A stretch of 21,713 bases of DNA from Salinibacterium sp. (GCA_004297555.1 SCSV01000343.1:1-21713), one strand, 5' to 3'. Positions 6,824 to 15,425 are shown, numbered from the stretch's first letter. The notes: generated by a model not told the origin, from the sequence alone. Translations and numbers: made by a program.

Positions 6824-7333
6824 ATGTCGACTTTCGAGCGCGCAATCTTCCGAGCGTTGCCCGCGGTCATGGTGTTTCTGGTTGCGAATATCGCGTTCAT
6901 CGAGAGCCAGCGACCACTGGGGCCTTTCGGTACTGGGGAACACAGAATGGTTCTTCTCAACAATGCGCTCAACTATTTTGCGGCCGAAATCTTCTAGGGC
7001 ATCCTCGTCGCGTTCTTATTGGCGATTGCGCTGCTCTGGAGGAGCGCTTACCGCTGGAAAGCCGGTGCCGTGCGAGCACGATGGTTGAGCGCTGCGCTCG
7101 CCGCAATCTACTGCGCCACGGCAGCATGCGCAGTGATTCTCGATGGCAACATGAAGCAGTTCCCCGCCATTCCGTTGATTTCTTTGGGCTGGGTCATCGT
7201 TGCGTTGTCGTGGGCGGCTCTGGCACTAGCGATTTTTGTTGCCCGGGAAGCCGCTCCCATGCTTGCGACGGCGAACTCGGATGCAATCGACACACCCGGT
7301 CGGCCGTCATCAGTCAGCCCGCCCGGTACGTGA
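6824..7333 (+). pseudogene. Small four-helix membrane protein gene interrupted by an in-frame TAG
   Basis: From an ATG at 6824 the frame encodes a hydrophobic segment (RALPAVMVFLVANIAFI), then meets TAG at 6995-6997. The same frame continues at once with ILVAFLLAIALLW, WLSAALAAIYCATAACAVIL and IPLISLGWVIVALSWAAL up to TGA at 7331-7333. Without the amber codon it would be a protein of about 169 residues with four membrane segments and a short hydrophilic tail. The last 20 nt overlap the 3' end of nadE on the other strand. No family is recognised. The 5' part has no clear Shine-Dalgarno sequence and base composition is less GC-rich than neighbours. A decaying gene is most likely; a sequencing error or two small separate proteins are alternatives. 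Confidence 0.55.
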
Positions 7334-9047
7334 TCGGCAGGCGGCGGTCGCGGCCGAAGGCCATGCCGCTGATCTTGGGGCCGATCGCGCCCTGGCGGCG
7401 CTTCCACTCGGCGCCGTCAACGAGGCGCGTGACGAAGTCGACGGTCTCAGCGTCGTAGCCGAGAGTGATGACGTCCTCGCGACCGAGCGCGCGCGTGACG
7501 TAGGCATCGAGGATGCCGTCGAGCACGTCGTAGGGAGGCAGGGTGTCCTCGTCGAGCTGGTCGGGGCGCAGCTCTGCACTTGGCGGCTTCGTGATTGAGT
7601 TGTCCGGGATCGGGGGAGTGCTGCCCGACGAGACGGCAATCGAATTTCGCCATAGCGCGAGCTCGCGCACGAGCGTTTTCGGCACATCCTTGATCGGCGC
7701 GAAGCCGCCCGCCGAGTCGCCGTAGATCGTCGAATAACCGACCGAGAGCTCGGTCTTGTTGCCGGTCGTGAGCACGAGGTGTCCGTGCATGTTGGACTCG
7801 GCCATCAGAATGATGCCCCGGATGCGCGCCTGCAGATTCTCCGCCGCGATCCCGGTGAGCTTCAGCTGGGTCTCCACCGGCAGCACGAGGTCGGCGATCG
7901 GTTCCACCGTGTAGTGCAGCCCGATGCGCTCGGCCAGGTCGTCGGCGTCGGTGCGCGAGCCCTCCGAGCTGTAGCGGCTGGGCATCCCGACTCCATAGAC
8001 GTTCTCGGCACCAATCGCATCCGCAGCGATCGCGGCGCAGACTGCCGAATCGATACCACCCGAGAGGCCCAGGATGACCGAGCGGAAGCCGTTCTTCTTC
8101 ACATAGTCGCGCGTGCCGAGCACGAGGGCATTCCACAGCTGCTCGCGGTCGTCGGGGAGTTCGGCGACGTCGCGGGGGAGCGGCGCAGCCTCGGCCGCGA
8201 CCGGATCGGGCGAGATCTCCACCCGGTTCGTGTTCGGCGGCAGCGTCGCATGTCTCGGCGGCGCGACCTCGACATCGACAACGAGCAGGTGCTCGCGGAA
8301 CTTAGGCGCGCGCGCCAGAATCTTGCCGGTCGCATCGACGACAACGCTATCGCCATCAAACACGAGGTCGTCCTGGCCGCCGACGATGTTGACGTAGGCG
8401 ACGACCGATTCGGCCTCGGTCGCGCGGCGGTTCACGAGGGGCAGGCGCACTTCGTCTTTGTCGCGCTCGAAGGGCGAGGCGTTCACCACAACGAGCAGGC
8501 CAGCATCCGTCTCGAGCACTCGCGAGACCGGGCCGTCGTCGCGCCAGAGGTCCTCGCAGACGATCACCGCGACATCCACCCCCTTGAGCCCGAGCACGAG
8601 CAACTCGTCGCCGGGAATGAACACGCGAAACTCGTCGAACACCGAGTAGTTCGGTAGATGGTGCTTCGCATAGCGTGCGATCACGCGACCGCGGTGCAGC
8701 ACGCTCGCGCAGTTCTGGGCGATCGCCGTCGGCGCATTGCTCGTGACCTCGCTGCGCTTTTCAAACGGACCATCCGGATGCCCGACAATCACAGGTAGCT
8801 CGCTGAGCCCCTCCTCGTGCAGCCGCTCAGCAAGCGCGACCACTGCGTTGCGTGCGGCCGCAAGGAAACTCGGACGCGAGGCGAGATCCTCGATCGGGTA
8901 GCCGCTGATCGCCATCTCACCGACCGCGAGCAGTTCGGCACCTTGGGCGTGGGCGCGGCGCGCAGCATCCAGAATCTGCTCGGAATTTCCCGCGAAATCC
9001 CCCACCAGCGGGTTTGTCTGGCCGAGAGCTAAGCGGAGGCGGGGCAT
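7314..9047 (-). CDS. nadE: Glutamine-dependent NAD+ synthetase
   Basis: A 577-residue two-domain enzyme that makes NAD+ from deamido-NAD+ with ammonia drawn from glutamine. The N-terminal nitrilase-like glutaminase domain shows the Glu-Lys-Cys triad: E44 (VGEMAISGYP), K128 (RYAKHHLPNY) and C164 (VIVCEDLWRD). The C-terminal synthetase domain has the pyrophosphatase loop LGLSGGIDSA at about 327-335 and the ADP-site region TGNKTELSVGYSTIYGD. The ATG at 9045-9047 was chosen because the family begins here and a -10-like TAGGCT lies 7 nt upstream. The first 27 codons of the longer open frame are not family-like. It is divergent from glnA2, with 47 nt between starts, linking two glutamine-related genes. 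Confidence 0.95.
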   Translation of the reverse strand: MPRLRLALGQTNPLVGDFAGNSEQILDAARRAHAQGAELLAVGEMAISGYPIEDLASRPSFLAAARNAVVALAERLHEEGLSELPVIVGHPDGPFEKRSEVTSNAPTAIAQNCASVLHRGRVIARYAKHHLPNYSVFDEFRVFIPGDELLVLGLKGVDVAVIVCEDLWRDDGPVSRVLETDAGLLVVVNASPFERDKDEVRLPLVNRRATEAESVVAYVNIVGGQDDLVFDGDSVVVDATGKILARAPKFREHLLVVDVEVAPPRHATLPPNTNRVEISPDPVAAEAAPLPRDVAELPDDREQLWNALVLGTRDYVKKNGFRSVILGLSGGIDSAVCAAIAADAIGAENVYGVGMPSRYSSEGSRTDADDLAERIGLHYTVEPIADLVLPVETQLKLTGIAAENLQARIRGIILMAESNMHGHLVLTTGNKTELSVGYSTIYGDSAGGFAPIKDVPKTLVRELALWRNSIAVSSGSTPPIPDNSITKPPSAELRPDQLDEDTLPPYDVLDGILDAYVTRALGREDVITLGYDAETVDFVTRLVDGAEWKRRQGAIGPKISGMAFGRDRRLPITYRAG

Positions 9048-9094
9048 AGCCAGTAGCCTAATAGCGGCCAGAACAGAGAACTCAGAGGAGCTTG
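9048..9094. promoter_or_regulatory. Compact divergent control region between nadE and glnA2
   Basis: The near-symmetric heptamer TAGCCTA at 9054-9060 reads as TAGGCT on the minus strand, 7 nt from the nadE ATG (leaderless), and as TAGCCT on the plus strand, which would give glnA2 a leader of about 30 nt carrying GAGGAG at 9085-9090. One sequence may therefore serve as -10 element in both directions, making the two promoters mutually exclusive. No good -35 elements are seen. Confidence 0.4.
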
Positions 9095-10432
9095 ATGGAC
9101 AAGCAGCGCGACTTCGTTCTTCGCACAATCGAAGAACGGGGAATCAAGTTCGTTCGGCTCTGGTTCACCGATGTCGTCGGCACGCTCAAGAGCGTCGCTG
9201 TCGCCCCGGCCGAGGTCGAGGGCGCTTTCGCGGAGGGCCTCGGTTTCGACGGCTCGGCGATCGAGGGATTCACCCGGGCGTACGAGGCCGACATGCTCGC
9301 GCATCCTGACCCGACGACATTCCAGGTTCTGCCCTGGCGCGGCGAGATCGACCCGACCGCGCGTATGTTCTGCGACATCACCACGCCCGATGGCCAGCCC
9401 GCGGTCTCCGACCCGCGCAACGTACTCAAGCGCGCGCTCGCCGCAGCGGCCGATCGCGGCTTCACCTTCTACACCCATCCCGAGATCGAGTTCTACTTGC
9501 TCAAGTCGAGCTCCCTCAAGGGCGGCGTGCCCGAGCCGGTCGACGCGGCGGGCTTCTTCGACAACGTCCCCGGTGGCACCGCGCACGACTTCCGCCGCCG
9601 GTCGGTGCGGATGCTCGAAGACCTCGGCATCTCGGTCGAGTTCAGCCACCACGAGGCCGGCCCCGGCCAGAACGAGATCGATCTGCGCTATGCGGATGCC
9701 CTCACCACGGCCGACAACATCATGACTTTCCGCACCGTCATCAAAGAGGTGGCGATCGAGCAGGGCGTCTACGCGACGTTCATGCCGAAACCGTTGTCCG
9801 GGCATCCGGGGTCGGGCATGCACACCCACATGTCGCTCTTCGAGGGCGACACGAACGCGTTCTACGACGCGAGCGGCCACTACCAGCTCTCGAAGATCGG
9901 CCGCCAGTTCGTCGCCGGCCTGCTCACCCACGCGCCGGAGATCACCGCGGTCACCAACCAGTACGTCAACTCATACAAGCGGCTCTGGGGCGGCGACGAG
10001 GCACCGAGCTTCGTCACCTGGGGTCACAACAACCGTTCGGCGCTTGTGCGCGTTCCGCTCTACAAGCCCAATAAGGGGCAGAGCGCGCGCATCGAGTACC
10101 GCGCGATCGACTCGGCCGCGAACCCGTACCTCACCTTCTCGCTGCTGCTCGCCGCCGGACTCAAGGGCATCGAGGGGGAGTACGAATTGCCGCCCGAGGC
10201 CGAAGACAACGTCTGGGAGCTTTCGGATGCGGAGCGCCGCGCCCTCGGCTACAGCCAGCTGCCGGCGAGCCTCGATCACGCGGTCTCGCTCATGGAAGAC
10301 TCCGAGCTCGTGGCGGAGACGCTCGGCGAGCAGGTGTTCAACTACGTGCTGCTCAACAAGCGTCGCGAGTGGAAGGAATACCGCGCGCAGGTGACTCCTT
10401 ACGAGCTGGAGAGCAACCTCGAGATTCTGTAG
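9095..10432 (+). CDS. glnA2: Glutamine synthetase GlnA2 (type I, not adenylylatable form)
   Basis: A 445-residue type I glutamine synthetase. Active-site landmarks: FDGSAIEGF (51-59), metal-site PEIEFYLL (129-136), AGPGQNEIDLRY (188-199), KPLSGHPGSGMHTHMS (232-247), NNRSALVRVP and IEYRAIDSAANPY. At the place of the adenylylation loop the sequence is DNVWELSDAER (371-381), with W374 where the regulated enzyme has tyrosine, so GlnE should not be able to modify it. The ATG at 9095 follows GAGGAG by 4 nt; an in-frame TTG one codon earlier is less likely. glnE starts 9 nt downstream, the same pairing as in mycobacteria. Mycobacterial GlnA2 is dispensable and minor compared with GlnA1 (established for that genus); the role here is inferred. 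Confidence 0.95.
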   Translation: MDKQRDFVLRTIEERGIKFVRLWFTDVVGTLKSVAVAPAEVEGAFAEGLGFDGSAIEGFTRAYEADMLAHPDPTTFQVLPWRGEIDPTARMFCDITTPDGQPAVSDPRNVLKRALAAAADRGFTFYTHPEIEFYLLKSSSLKGGVPEPVDAAGFFDNVPGGTAHDFRRRSVRMLEDLGISVEFSHHEAGPGQNEIDLRYADALTTADNIMTFRTVIKEVAIEQGVYATFMPKPLSGHPGSGMHTHMSLFEGDTNAFYDASGHYQLSKIGRQFVAGLLTHAPEITAVTNQYVNSYKRLWGGDEAPSFVTWGHNNRSALVRVPLYKPNKGQSARIEYRAIDSAANPYLTFSLLLAAGLKGIEGEYELPPEAEDNVWELSDAERRALGYSQLPASLDHAVSLMEDSELVAETLGEQVFNYVLLNKRREWKEYRAQVTPYELESNLEIL

Positions 10433-10441
10433 CGGCACGCC

Positions 10442-13378
10442 ATGCCGAATTCGTTGACGCTCACCGAGCTAGCCCGTCTCGGCTTTGCCGAGTTGGGGGC
10501 CGCGAGTGAACGGTTGGCACTGCTTGACGCTCCGGCGCTCACCGAGAGTTTCGCGCGGGCTGCCGACCCGGACCAAGCTTTGCGACTGCTCGTGGCCCTG
10601 CGCGAGCAATCCCCACGCCCGGTCAAAGCCCTGCTCGCCCATCCTGAATCAGCTGAACGGCTGATCGCGGTACTCGGCGTCTCCTCCGGCCTCGGCGAGT
10701 TCTTCGAGCGGCGCCCCGCGGAGCTGTCTTCTTTGAAGCAGCAGATCGCGGTGCCGCTCACTGCGCAGAAGTACGCCGCCGACATTCTCAAAGCGGTCGA
10801 CGGGCTCTCCGGCGACGAGGCGCGCGTGGCCCTGCGCGTGCGCTACCGCCACCACCTCGCCCAGCTCACGGCCTGGGATCTCGCCCAGCGCGACCCACTC
10901 GCCGCGGTCTCGGTCGTTGCCGCCGCGCTCGCCGACCTCGCCGCCGCCGCACTCGACGCCTCGCTCGCGGTCGCGCGCCGCGACTCGAAGTTTCCCGCAG
11001 CCGACGTCGCCGCCACCCGCCTCGCGATCATCGGCATGGGCAAGGCAGGGGCCCGGGAACTCAACTACATCTCCGATGTCGACGTCATCTTCGTCGCCGA
11101 GGGCTCCGAAGGGCTTGCGGATGACCGTGCCGTGGAGATCGCGACCCGCCTCGCTGTACAGACCATGCACGGCATCAACGAGCTGACCGCCGAGCCCGGG
11201 CTGTGGGAGGTCGACGCGAACCTGCGGCCGGAGGGCAAGGACGGCGCCCTCGTGCGCACCCTCGAATCGCACCTCGCCTATTACGACCGCTGGGCCAAGA
11301 GCTGGGAGTTCCAGGCCCTGCTCAAGGCCCGCCCGCTCGCGGGCAACCTCGAACTCGGGCAGCGCTACGTGGACGCCGTCGCGCCCAAGGTCTGGTCGAG
11401 TGCATCCCGCGAGAACTTCGTCGAGTCGGTGCAGCGCATGCGCGAGAGGGTGACCGCGAACATCCCGGCCGATGAATTGGACGTGCAGCTCAAGCTCGGG
11501 CCGGGCGGCCTGCGCGACGTCGAGTTCACGATTCAGTTGCTGCAACTGGTGCACGGACAGACGGATGCCCAGGTGCGGCAGATCGCGACCCTCCCGGCGA
11601 TCACGGCTCTCGCTGACCAGGGCTACATCGGTCGCGTCGAAGCGGCGTCCTTTGCCCGCGACTACCGCTTCCTGCGGGTGCTCGAACACCGCCTGCAGCT
11701 CTCGCGGTTGCGGCGTACCCACCTCATGCCGCGCGACCCGGCGGCGCTCCGGGTGCTGGCACGGGCATCCGGACTCTCGACGAGCGCCGAGGATCTCACT
11801 GAGCAGTGGCAGAACACCAAGATCGCGGTGCGCCACCTGCACGAGCGGTTGTTCTACCGGCCGCTGCTGTCGGCGGTGGCGGCGCTGCCCGACGACGGGC
11901 TCGCGCTCTCGAGTGAACAAGCGACCGCGCGACTGGCGGCGATCGGCTTCCGCGACCCCAAGGGCGCGCTCGCCAATATTGCCGCCCTCACCGGCGGGGT
12001 CTCGCGCAAGGTCACCGTTCAGCGCAACCTCCTGCCCGTCATGCTCCAGTGGTTCGCGGAAGGAGCCGACCCCGATCTCGGCTTGCTCGCGTTCCGGCGG
12101 CTCAGCGACGAGCTCGGCGACGCCTATTGGTTCTTGCGCATGCTGCGTGACTCCGCGGGTGCCGCGCGCCAGCTCACTGTCGTGCTCTCCGGCTCGAAGT
12201 ATGTCGGCAACCTGATCGAGCGCATCCCCGAGGCGGCCGCTTGGCTCGGCAATGAGGAGGAGCTTCGCCCGCGACCGCTGTCGATGCTGCTCGACGAGAC
12301 CGAAGCGACCGTTGCACGACACCGCGAGGATGAAGCGGCCGCCGCGCTCGCTCTGCGCACGGCTCGCCGCCGTGAGGTGCTGCGACTCGCGATCGCGGGC
12401 ATCCTCGGGGCGATCACGATCGAAGAACTCGGACAGGGCCTCTCGGATGTGACGAGCGCGCTGCTCACCGGCGTGCTCGCCCTCGCGCACCGCTACGGCG
12501 ACGGCATCGAGTTCGGCATCATCGCGATGGGCCGCTACGGCGGCGAGGAACTGGGCTTCGGTTCGGATGCCGACGTGATGTACGTCTATCGGCCGGCCGG
12601 GGCATCCGATGATGAAGCGCAGCAGCGGGCGGAGCAGATTGTGCACGCCCTGGTGCGGCTCACCGATGACCTGCGCATTCCACTCGACCTCGACATCGGG
12701 CTGCGGCCCGAGGGAAAGAATGGGGCAATCGCGCGCTCGCTCGAGTCGTACCGCGCCTATTACGCTCGCTGGTCGCTCACCTGGGAGGCCCAGGCGTTGC
12801 TGCGCGCGCGGCCCACGGTCGGCGACCCCGGTGTGCTGCAGGCCTTCGAGGAACTCGTCGCCGACGTGCGCTACCCGGAGACGATCGCGGAGAGCGACGT
12901 GCGTGAGATCAAGCGCATCAAGGCGCGCGTCGAGAACGAGCGCCTGCCGCTCGCCGCCGACCCGGCCCGGCACCTCAAGCTTGGTCGCGGATCGCTCAGC
13001 GACGTGGAGTGGTTTGTGCAGCTGCTGCAACTGCAGCACGGGGCTCGCGTCGGAGGGCTGCGCACGCCCTCGACGCTTCACGCCCTCGCTGCTGCCGAAG
13101 CCGAGGGACTCATCTCCTCGGCGGATGCCGCCAAGTTGCGGGATGCCTGGGTCCTCGCGTCGCGCGCCCGATCCGCTCTGACCCTGTGGACCGCGAAGAC
13201 ATCCGACCTGCTCCCCATCGACCGACAGCAGCTTGAGGGTGTCGCGCGCTTGCTCGAATATCCGCCCGGCTCGGCGAGCACCTTCGAGGGCGACTATTTG
13301 CGCGTCACGCGGCTCGCCCGCCAGGTCTTCGAGAAGACCTTCTACGGCGCGAGAAAGCCGCCGCCGGCGACGGCGTAG
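10442..13378 (+). CDS. glnE: Bifunctional glutamine synthetase adenylyltransferase / adenylyl-removing enzyme
   Basis: A 978-residue protein that attaches AMP to, and removes it from, the regulatory tyrosine of glutamine synthetase. Two homologous nucleotidyltransferase halves are visible. In the N-terminal half GMGKAGARELNYISDVDVIF lies at about 198-217, with the metal-binding DVD pair; this half removes AMP in the E. coli enzyme. In the C-terminal half AMGRYGGEELGFGSDADVMY, near residues 695-714, is the adenylylating domain. Each half ends in a helical domain with a GPGGLRDVEF or GRGSLSDVEWFVQLLQL motif. Length matches the family (about 950-1000). It follows glnA2 by 9 nt and converges with glnA1, its likely substrate gene. 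Only AGCGG is seen before the ATG, so translation may be coupled to glnA2. Confidence 0.96.
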   Translation: MPNSLTLTELARLGFAELGAASERLALLDAPALTESFARAADPDQALRLLVALREQSPRPVKALLAHPESAERLIAVLGVSSGLGEFFERRPAELSSLKQQIAVPLTAQKYAADILKAVDGLSGDEARVALRVRYRHHLAQLTAWDLAQRDPLAAVSVVAAALADLAAAALDASLAVARRDSKFPAADVAATRLAIIGMGKAGARELNYISDVDVIFVAEGSEGLADDRAVEIATRLAVQTMHGINELTAEPGLWEVDANLRPEGKDGALVRTLESHLAYYDRWAKSWEFQALLKARPLAGNLELGQRYVDAVAPKVWSSASRENFVESVQRMRERVTANIPADELDVQLKLGPGGLRDVEFTIQLLQLVHGQTDAQVRQIATLPAITALADQGYIGRVEAASFARDYRFLRVLEHRLQLSRLRRTHLMPRDPAALRVLARASGLSTSAEDLTEQWQNTKIAVRHLHERLFYRPLLSAVAALPDDGLALSSEQATARLAAIGFRDPKGALANIAALTGGVSRKVTVQRNLLPVMLQWFAEGADPDLGLLAFRRLSDELGDAYWFLRMLRDSAGAARQLTVVLSGSKYVGNLIERIPEAAAWLGNEEELRPRPLSMLLDETEATVARHREDEAAAALALRTARRREVLRLAIAGILGAITIEELGQGLSDVTSALLTGVLALAHRYGDGIEFGIIAMGRYGGEELGFGSDADVMYVYRPAGASDDEAQQRAEQIVHALVRLTDDLRIPLDLDIGLRPEGKNGAIARSLESYRAYYARWSLTWEAQALLRARPTVGDPGVLQAFEELVADVRYPETIAESDVREIKRIKARVENERLPLAADPARHLKLGRGSLSDVEWFVQLLQLQHGARVGGLRTPSTLHALAAAEAEGLISSADAAKLRDAWVLASRARSALTLWTAKTSDLLPIDRQQLEGVARLLEYPPGSASTFEGDYLRVTRLARQVFEKTFYGARKPPPATA

Positions 13379-13391
13379 GGCTTAACGGCAA

Positions 13392-13417
13392 AGGCCGCAC
13401 CCCGAAGGATGCGGCCT
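13392..13417. terminator. Hairpin between convergent glnE and glnA1
   Basis: A perfect 8-bp inverted repeat, AGGCCGCA at 13392-13399 and TGCGGCCT at 13410-13417, with a 10-nt loop, lies in the 57-nt gap between the two stop codons. The glnA1 side continues with TTTGCCGTT, a weak T-rich tail; the glnE side has only TCTGT. It probably ends transcription in both directions, more convincingly for glnA1. Confidence 0.65.
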
Positions 13418-13435
13418 CTGTCGTGAACGGGAGCG

Positions 13436-14860
13436 TTACACCGAGAAGTACAGCTCGTACTCGAACGGGTGCGGGCGCTGCGCGGCGGGAATGATCTCCT
13501 TCTCGCGCTTGTACTCGATCCAGGTCTGGATGAGGTCCTCGGGGAACACGTTTCCTGCGGTGAGGAAGTCGTGGTCTGCCTCGAGGGCGTCCAGCGCCTC
13601 GGCGAGCGAGCCGGGAACCTGAGGAATGAGCTTGGCCTCCTCGGGCGGAAGCTCGTACAGGTCCTTGTCGACGGGCTCGTGCGGCTCGATCTTGTTCTTG
13701 ATGCCGTCGAGGCCAGCCATGAGCTGAGCAGCGAAGGCGAGGTACGGGTTACCCGAGGAGTCGGGTGCGCGGAACTCGATGCGCTTTGCCTTCGGGTTGG
13801 TACCGGTGATCGGAACGCGGATCGACGCCGAACGGTTACCAGCCGAGTACACCAGGTTGACCGGAGCCTCGAAGCCGGGCACGAGGCGACGGTACGAGTT
13901 GAGGGTCGGGTTGGTGAAGGCGAGCACCGAGGGAGCGTGCTTGAGCAGACCACCGATGTACCAGCGAGCGATGTCGCTCAGGCCGCCGTAGCCCTTCTCG
14001 TCGTAGAACAACGGGTCCTTGCCCTTCCACAGCGACTGGTGGGTGTGCATACCCGAACCGTTGTCGCCGAAGAGCGGCTTCGGCATGAACGTGGCAACCT
14101 TGCCCCACTCGAGTGCCGTGTTCTTGACGATGTACTTGAACTTCAGGATGTCGTCAGCTGCCTTGACCATCGTGTTGAAGCGGTAGTTGATCTCCGCCTG
14201 GCCAGCGGTGCCGACCTCGTGGTGAGCGCGCTCGAGCACGAGCCCGGATTCGATCAGCTTGAGGCAGATGTCGTCACGCAGGTCGGCCTGCTTGTCGACG
14301 GGGCTGACCGGGAAGTAGCCACCCTTGTACTGCGTCTTGTGTCCGAGGTTTCCGCCCTCTTCGACGCGGCCCGTGTTCCAGGCTCCCTCGTCGGAGTCGA
14401 CCGCGTAGAAAGCGCCGTTCTGCTTCACTTCGTAGCGAACATCATCGAACATGTAGAACTCGGCCTCGGGGGCGAAGAACGCGGTGTCTGCGATGCCGGT
14501 CGAAGCGAGGTAGTTCTCCGCCTTCTTGGCAACCTGGCGCGGGTCACGGCCGTAGATCTCGCCGTTACGCGGGTTGTAGATGTCGAACACCATGACGAGG
14601 GTGCGCTCGGTGCGGAACGGGTCGACGTACGCCGTTGTTACGTCGGGAATAAGTTGCATGTCTGATTCGTGGATGTTCTGGAAACCGCGAATGGACGAAC
14701 CATCAAACATTTGGCCAGAGGAGAAGAAGTCCTCGTCGACGGTGGATGCGGGGATGTTGAAGTGCTGCTGTACACCGGGAAGGTCGGTGAAGCGAAGATC
14801 AAGGAACTTGACGTCAGTGTCCTTGATGAACTTGAGCACTTCGGAAGAATCACTGAACAT
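13436..14860 (-). CDS. glnA: Glutamine synthetase GlnA1 (type I-beta, adenylylatable)
   Basis: A 474-residue main glutamine synthetase, making glutamine from glutamate, ammonia and ATP as a dodecamer. Landmarks: MFDGSSIRGF (51-60), PEAEFYMFDD (131-140), HHEVGTAGQAEINYRF (213-228), KPLFGDNGSGMHTHQSLW (261-278), NRSASIRVP (342-350), IEFRAPDSSGNPYLAF. The adenylylation loop reads DLYELPPEEAK with Y402, matching the modified tyrosine of E. coli (Y397), so control by the neighbouring GlnE is expected. The ATG at 14858-14860 has GGAG (14870-14873) 9 nt upstream; an ATG five codons earlier lies inside or too near that site. Possible -10 hexamers TACGCT (14926-14931) and TACTCT (14932-14937) suggest a leader of about 60 nt. 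It is divergent from the RDD gene. Confidence 0.97.
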   Translation of the reverse strand: MFSDSSEVLKFIKDTDVKFLDLRFTDLPGVQQHFNIPASTVDEDFFSSGQMFDGSSIRGFQNIHESDMQLIPDVTTAYVDPFRTERTLVMVFDIYNPRNGEIYGRDPRQVAKKAENYLASTGIADTAFFAPEAEFYMFDDVRYEVKQNGAFYAVDSDEGAWNTGRVEEGGNLGHKTQYKGGYFPVSPVDKQADLRDDICLKLIESGLVLERAHHEVGTAGQAEINYRFNTMVKAADDILKFKYIVKNTALEWGKVATFMPKPLFGDNGSGMHTHQSLWKGKDPLFYDEKGYGGLSDIARWYIGGLLKHAPSVLAFTNPTLNSYRRLVPGFEAPVNLVYSAGNRSASIRVPITGTNPKAKRIEFRAPDSSGNPYLAFAAQLMAGLDGIKNKIEPHEPVDKDLYELPPEEAKLIPQVPGSLAEALDALEADHDFLTAGNVFPEDLIQTWIEYKREKEIIPAAQRPHPFEYELYFSV

Positions 14861-14985
14861 GTGAAAAGACTCCAATGGCTTTGTCGGGCATGGTGGCGGA
14901 GCGGTCGCGGGGCGCGGCCACTCTGAGCGTAAGAGTAGGGGGTTTCCCTGGCATCACGCAAATGTTTCGGGGAGGTTACGCCTCG

Positions 14986-15006
14986 ACCGATCGGTACAAT
15001 CGTCGG
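14986..15006 (+). promoter_or_regulatory. Promoter of the RDD gene with overlapping palindrome
   Basis: TACAAT at 14995-15000 is followed by exactly 6 nt and the ATG at 15007, a leaderless arrangement. A perfect 10-bp palindrome ACCGATCGGT occupies 14986-14995 and shares its last base with the -10 element, which is a plausible repressor site. No good -35 element is seen. Confidence 0.55.
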
Positions 15007-15411
15007 ATGCCGACTGAGCCCGAGACATCCGCTGATTGGCCGGGCAAGAGGCTCGGGCTCCCGCCCTCCGGGCCCCGCTCGATCGCTCGCCCCGGCCGGC
15101 GTTTCGCGGCCCTCGCGGTCGACTGGCTGGCAGCCGTTCTGGTCTCTATCGCATTCTTCAAATACGACTCCTGGGCAACGCTTGCGATCTTCGCCGTCGT
15201 ACAGATCGTGTTCCTGCTTGTCGTCAACGGCAGCCCCGGACACTTGCTGTTCGGGATGCGCCTCGTGCCCGTCGCGGGCGGCTATCTTGGCGCCTGGCGG
15301 CCGTTCGTGCGCACCATCCTGTTGTGCTTGGTGATTCCCGCAGTGATCTGGGATCGCGATCAGCGCGGGATGCACGACCGCTTGGTCGGCACCGTGCTGG
15401 TGCGGCGCTAA
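15007..15411 (+). CDS. RDD family membrane protein
   Basis: A 134-residue integral membrane protein with the RDD pattern: the first helix begins at PGRRFAALAVDWLAAVLVS (29-47) with the conserved Arg and Asp, a second helix spans about 56-74 and is followed by NGSPGHLLFGMRLVPV, and a third spans about 98-115 and is followed by DRDQRGMHDRLVGTVLVRR. Members of this family are mostly of unknown function; some have been linked to ion transport. The same small RDD gene next to glnA1 and a DUF4191 gene is a conserved actinobacterial arrangement (as Rv2219A in M. tuberculosis). The ATG at 15007 was chosen over an open frame starting at 14875 because a -10 hexamer sits 6 nt upstream. It converges with the DUF4191 gene, with 7 nt between stops. 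Confidence 0.92.
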   Translation: MPTEPETSADWPGKRLGLPPSGPRSIARPGRRFAALAVDWLAAVLVSIAFFKYDSWATLAIFAVVQIVFLLVVNGSPGHLLFGMRLVPVAGGYLGAWRPFVRTILLCLVIPAVIWDRDQRGMHDRLVGTVLVRR

Positions 15412-15425
15412 GCAAGCCCTAGCGC
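15405..15425. terminator. Possible bidirectional hairpin at the convergent RDD/DUF4191 ends
   Basis: GCGCTA (15405-15410) and TAGCGC (15420-15425) form a perfect 6-bp inverted repeat around a 9-nt loop and include parts of both stop codons. There is no T-tract on either side, so termination activity is uncertain. Confidence 0.3.

Noticed and set aside
6100..7333. Toxin-antitoxin pair plus broken membrane gene as a mobile island
   Set aside because: No integrase, transposase, direct repeats or tRNA gene flank it; an acquired origin is possible but not supported.
9029..9931. 300-residue minus-strand open frame overlapping glnA2
   Set aside because: Antisense to the conserved N-terminal half of glnA2; Arg/Glu/Val-rich shadow.
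10649..13081. 810-residue minus-strand open frame
   Set aside because: Fully antisense to glnE, whose motifs are unmistakable; composition is typical of a GC-rich shadow frame.
13469..14665. 398-residue plus-strand open frame over glnA1
   Set aside because: Antisense to glnA1 with no protein-like features of its own.
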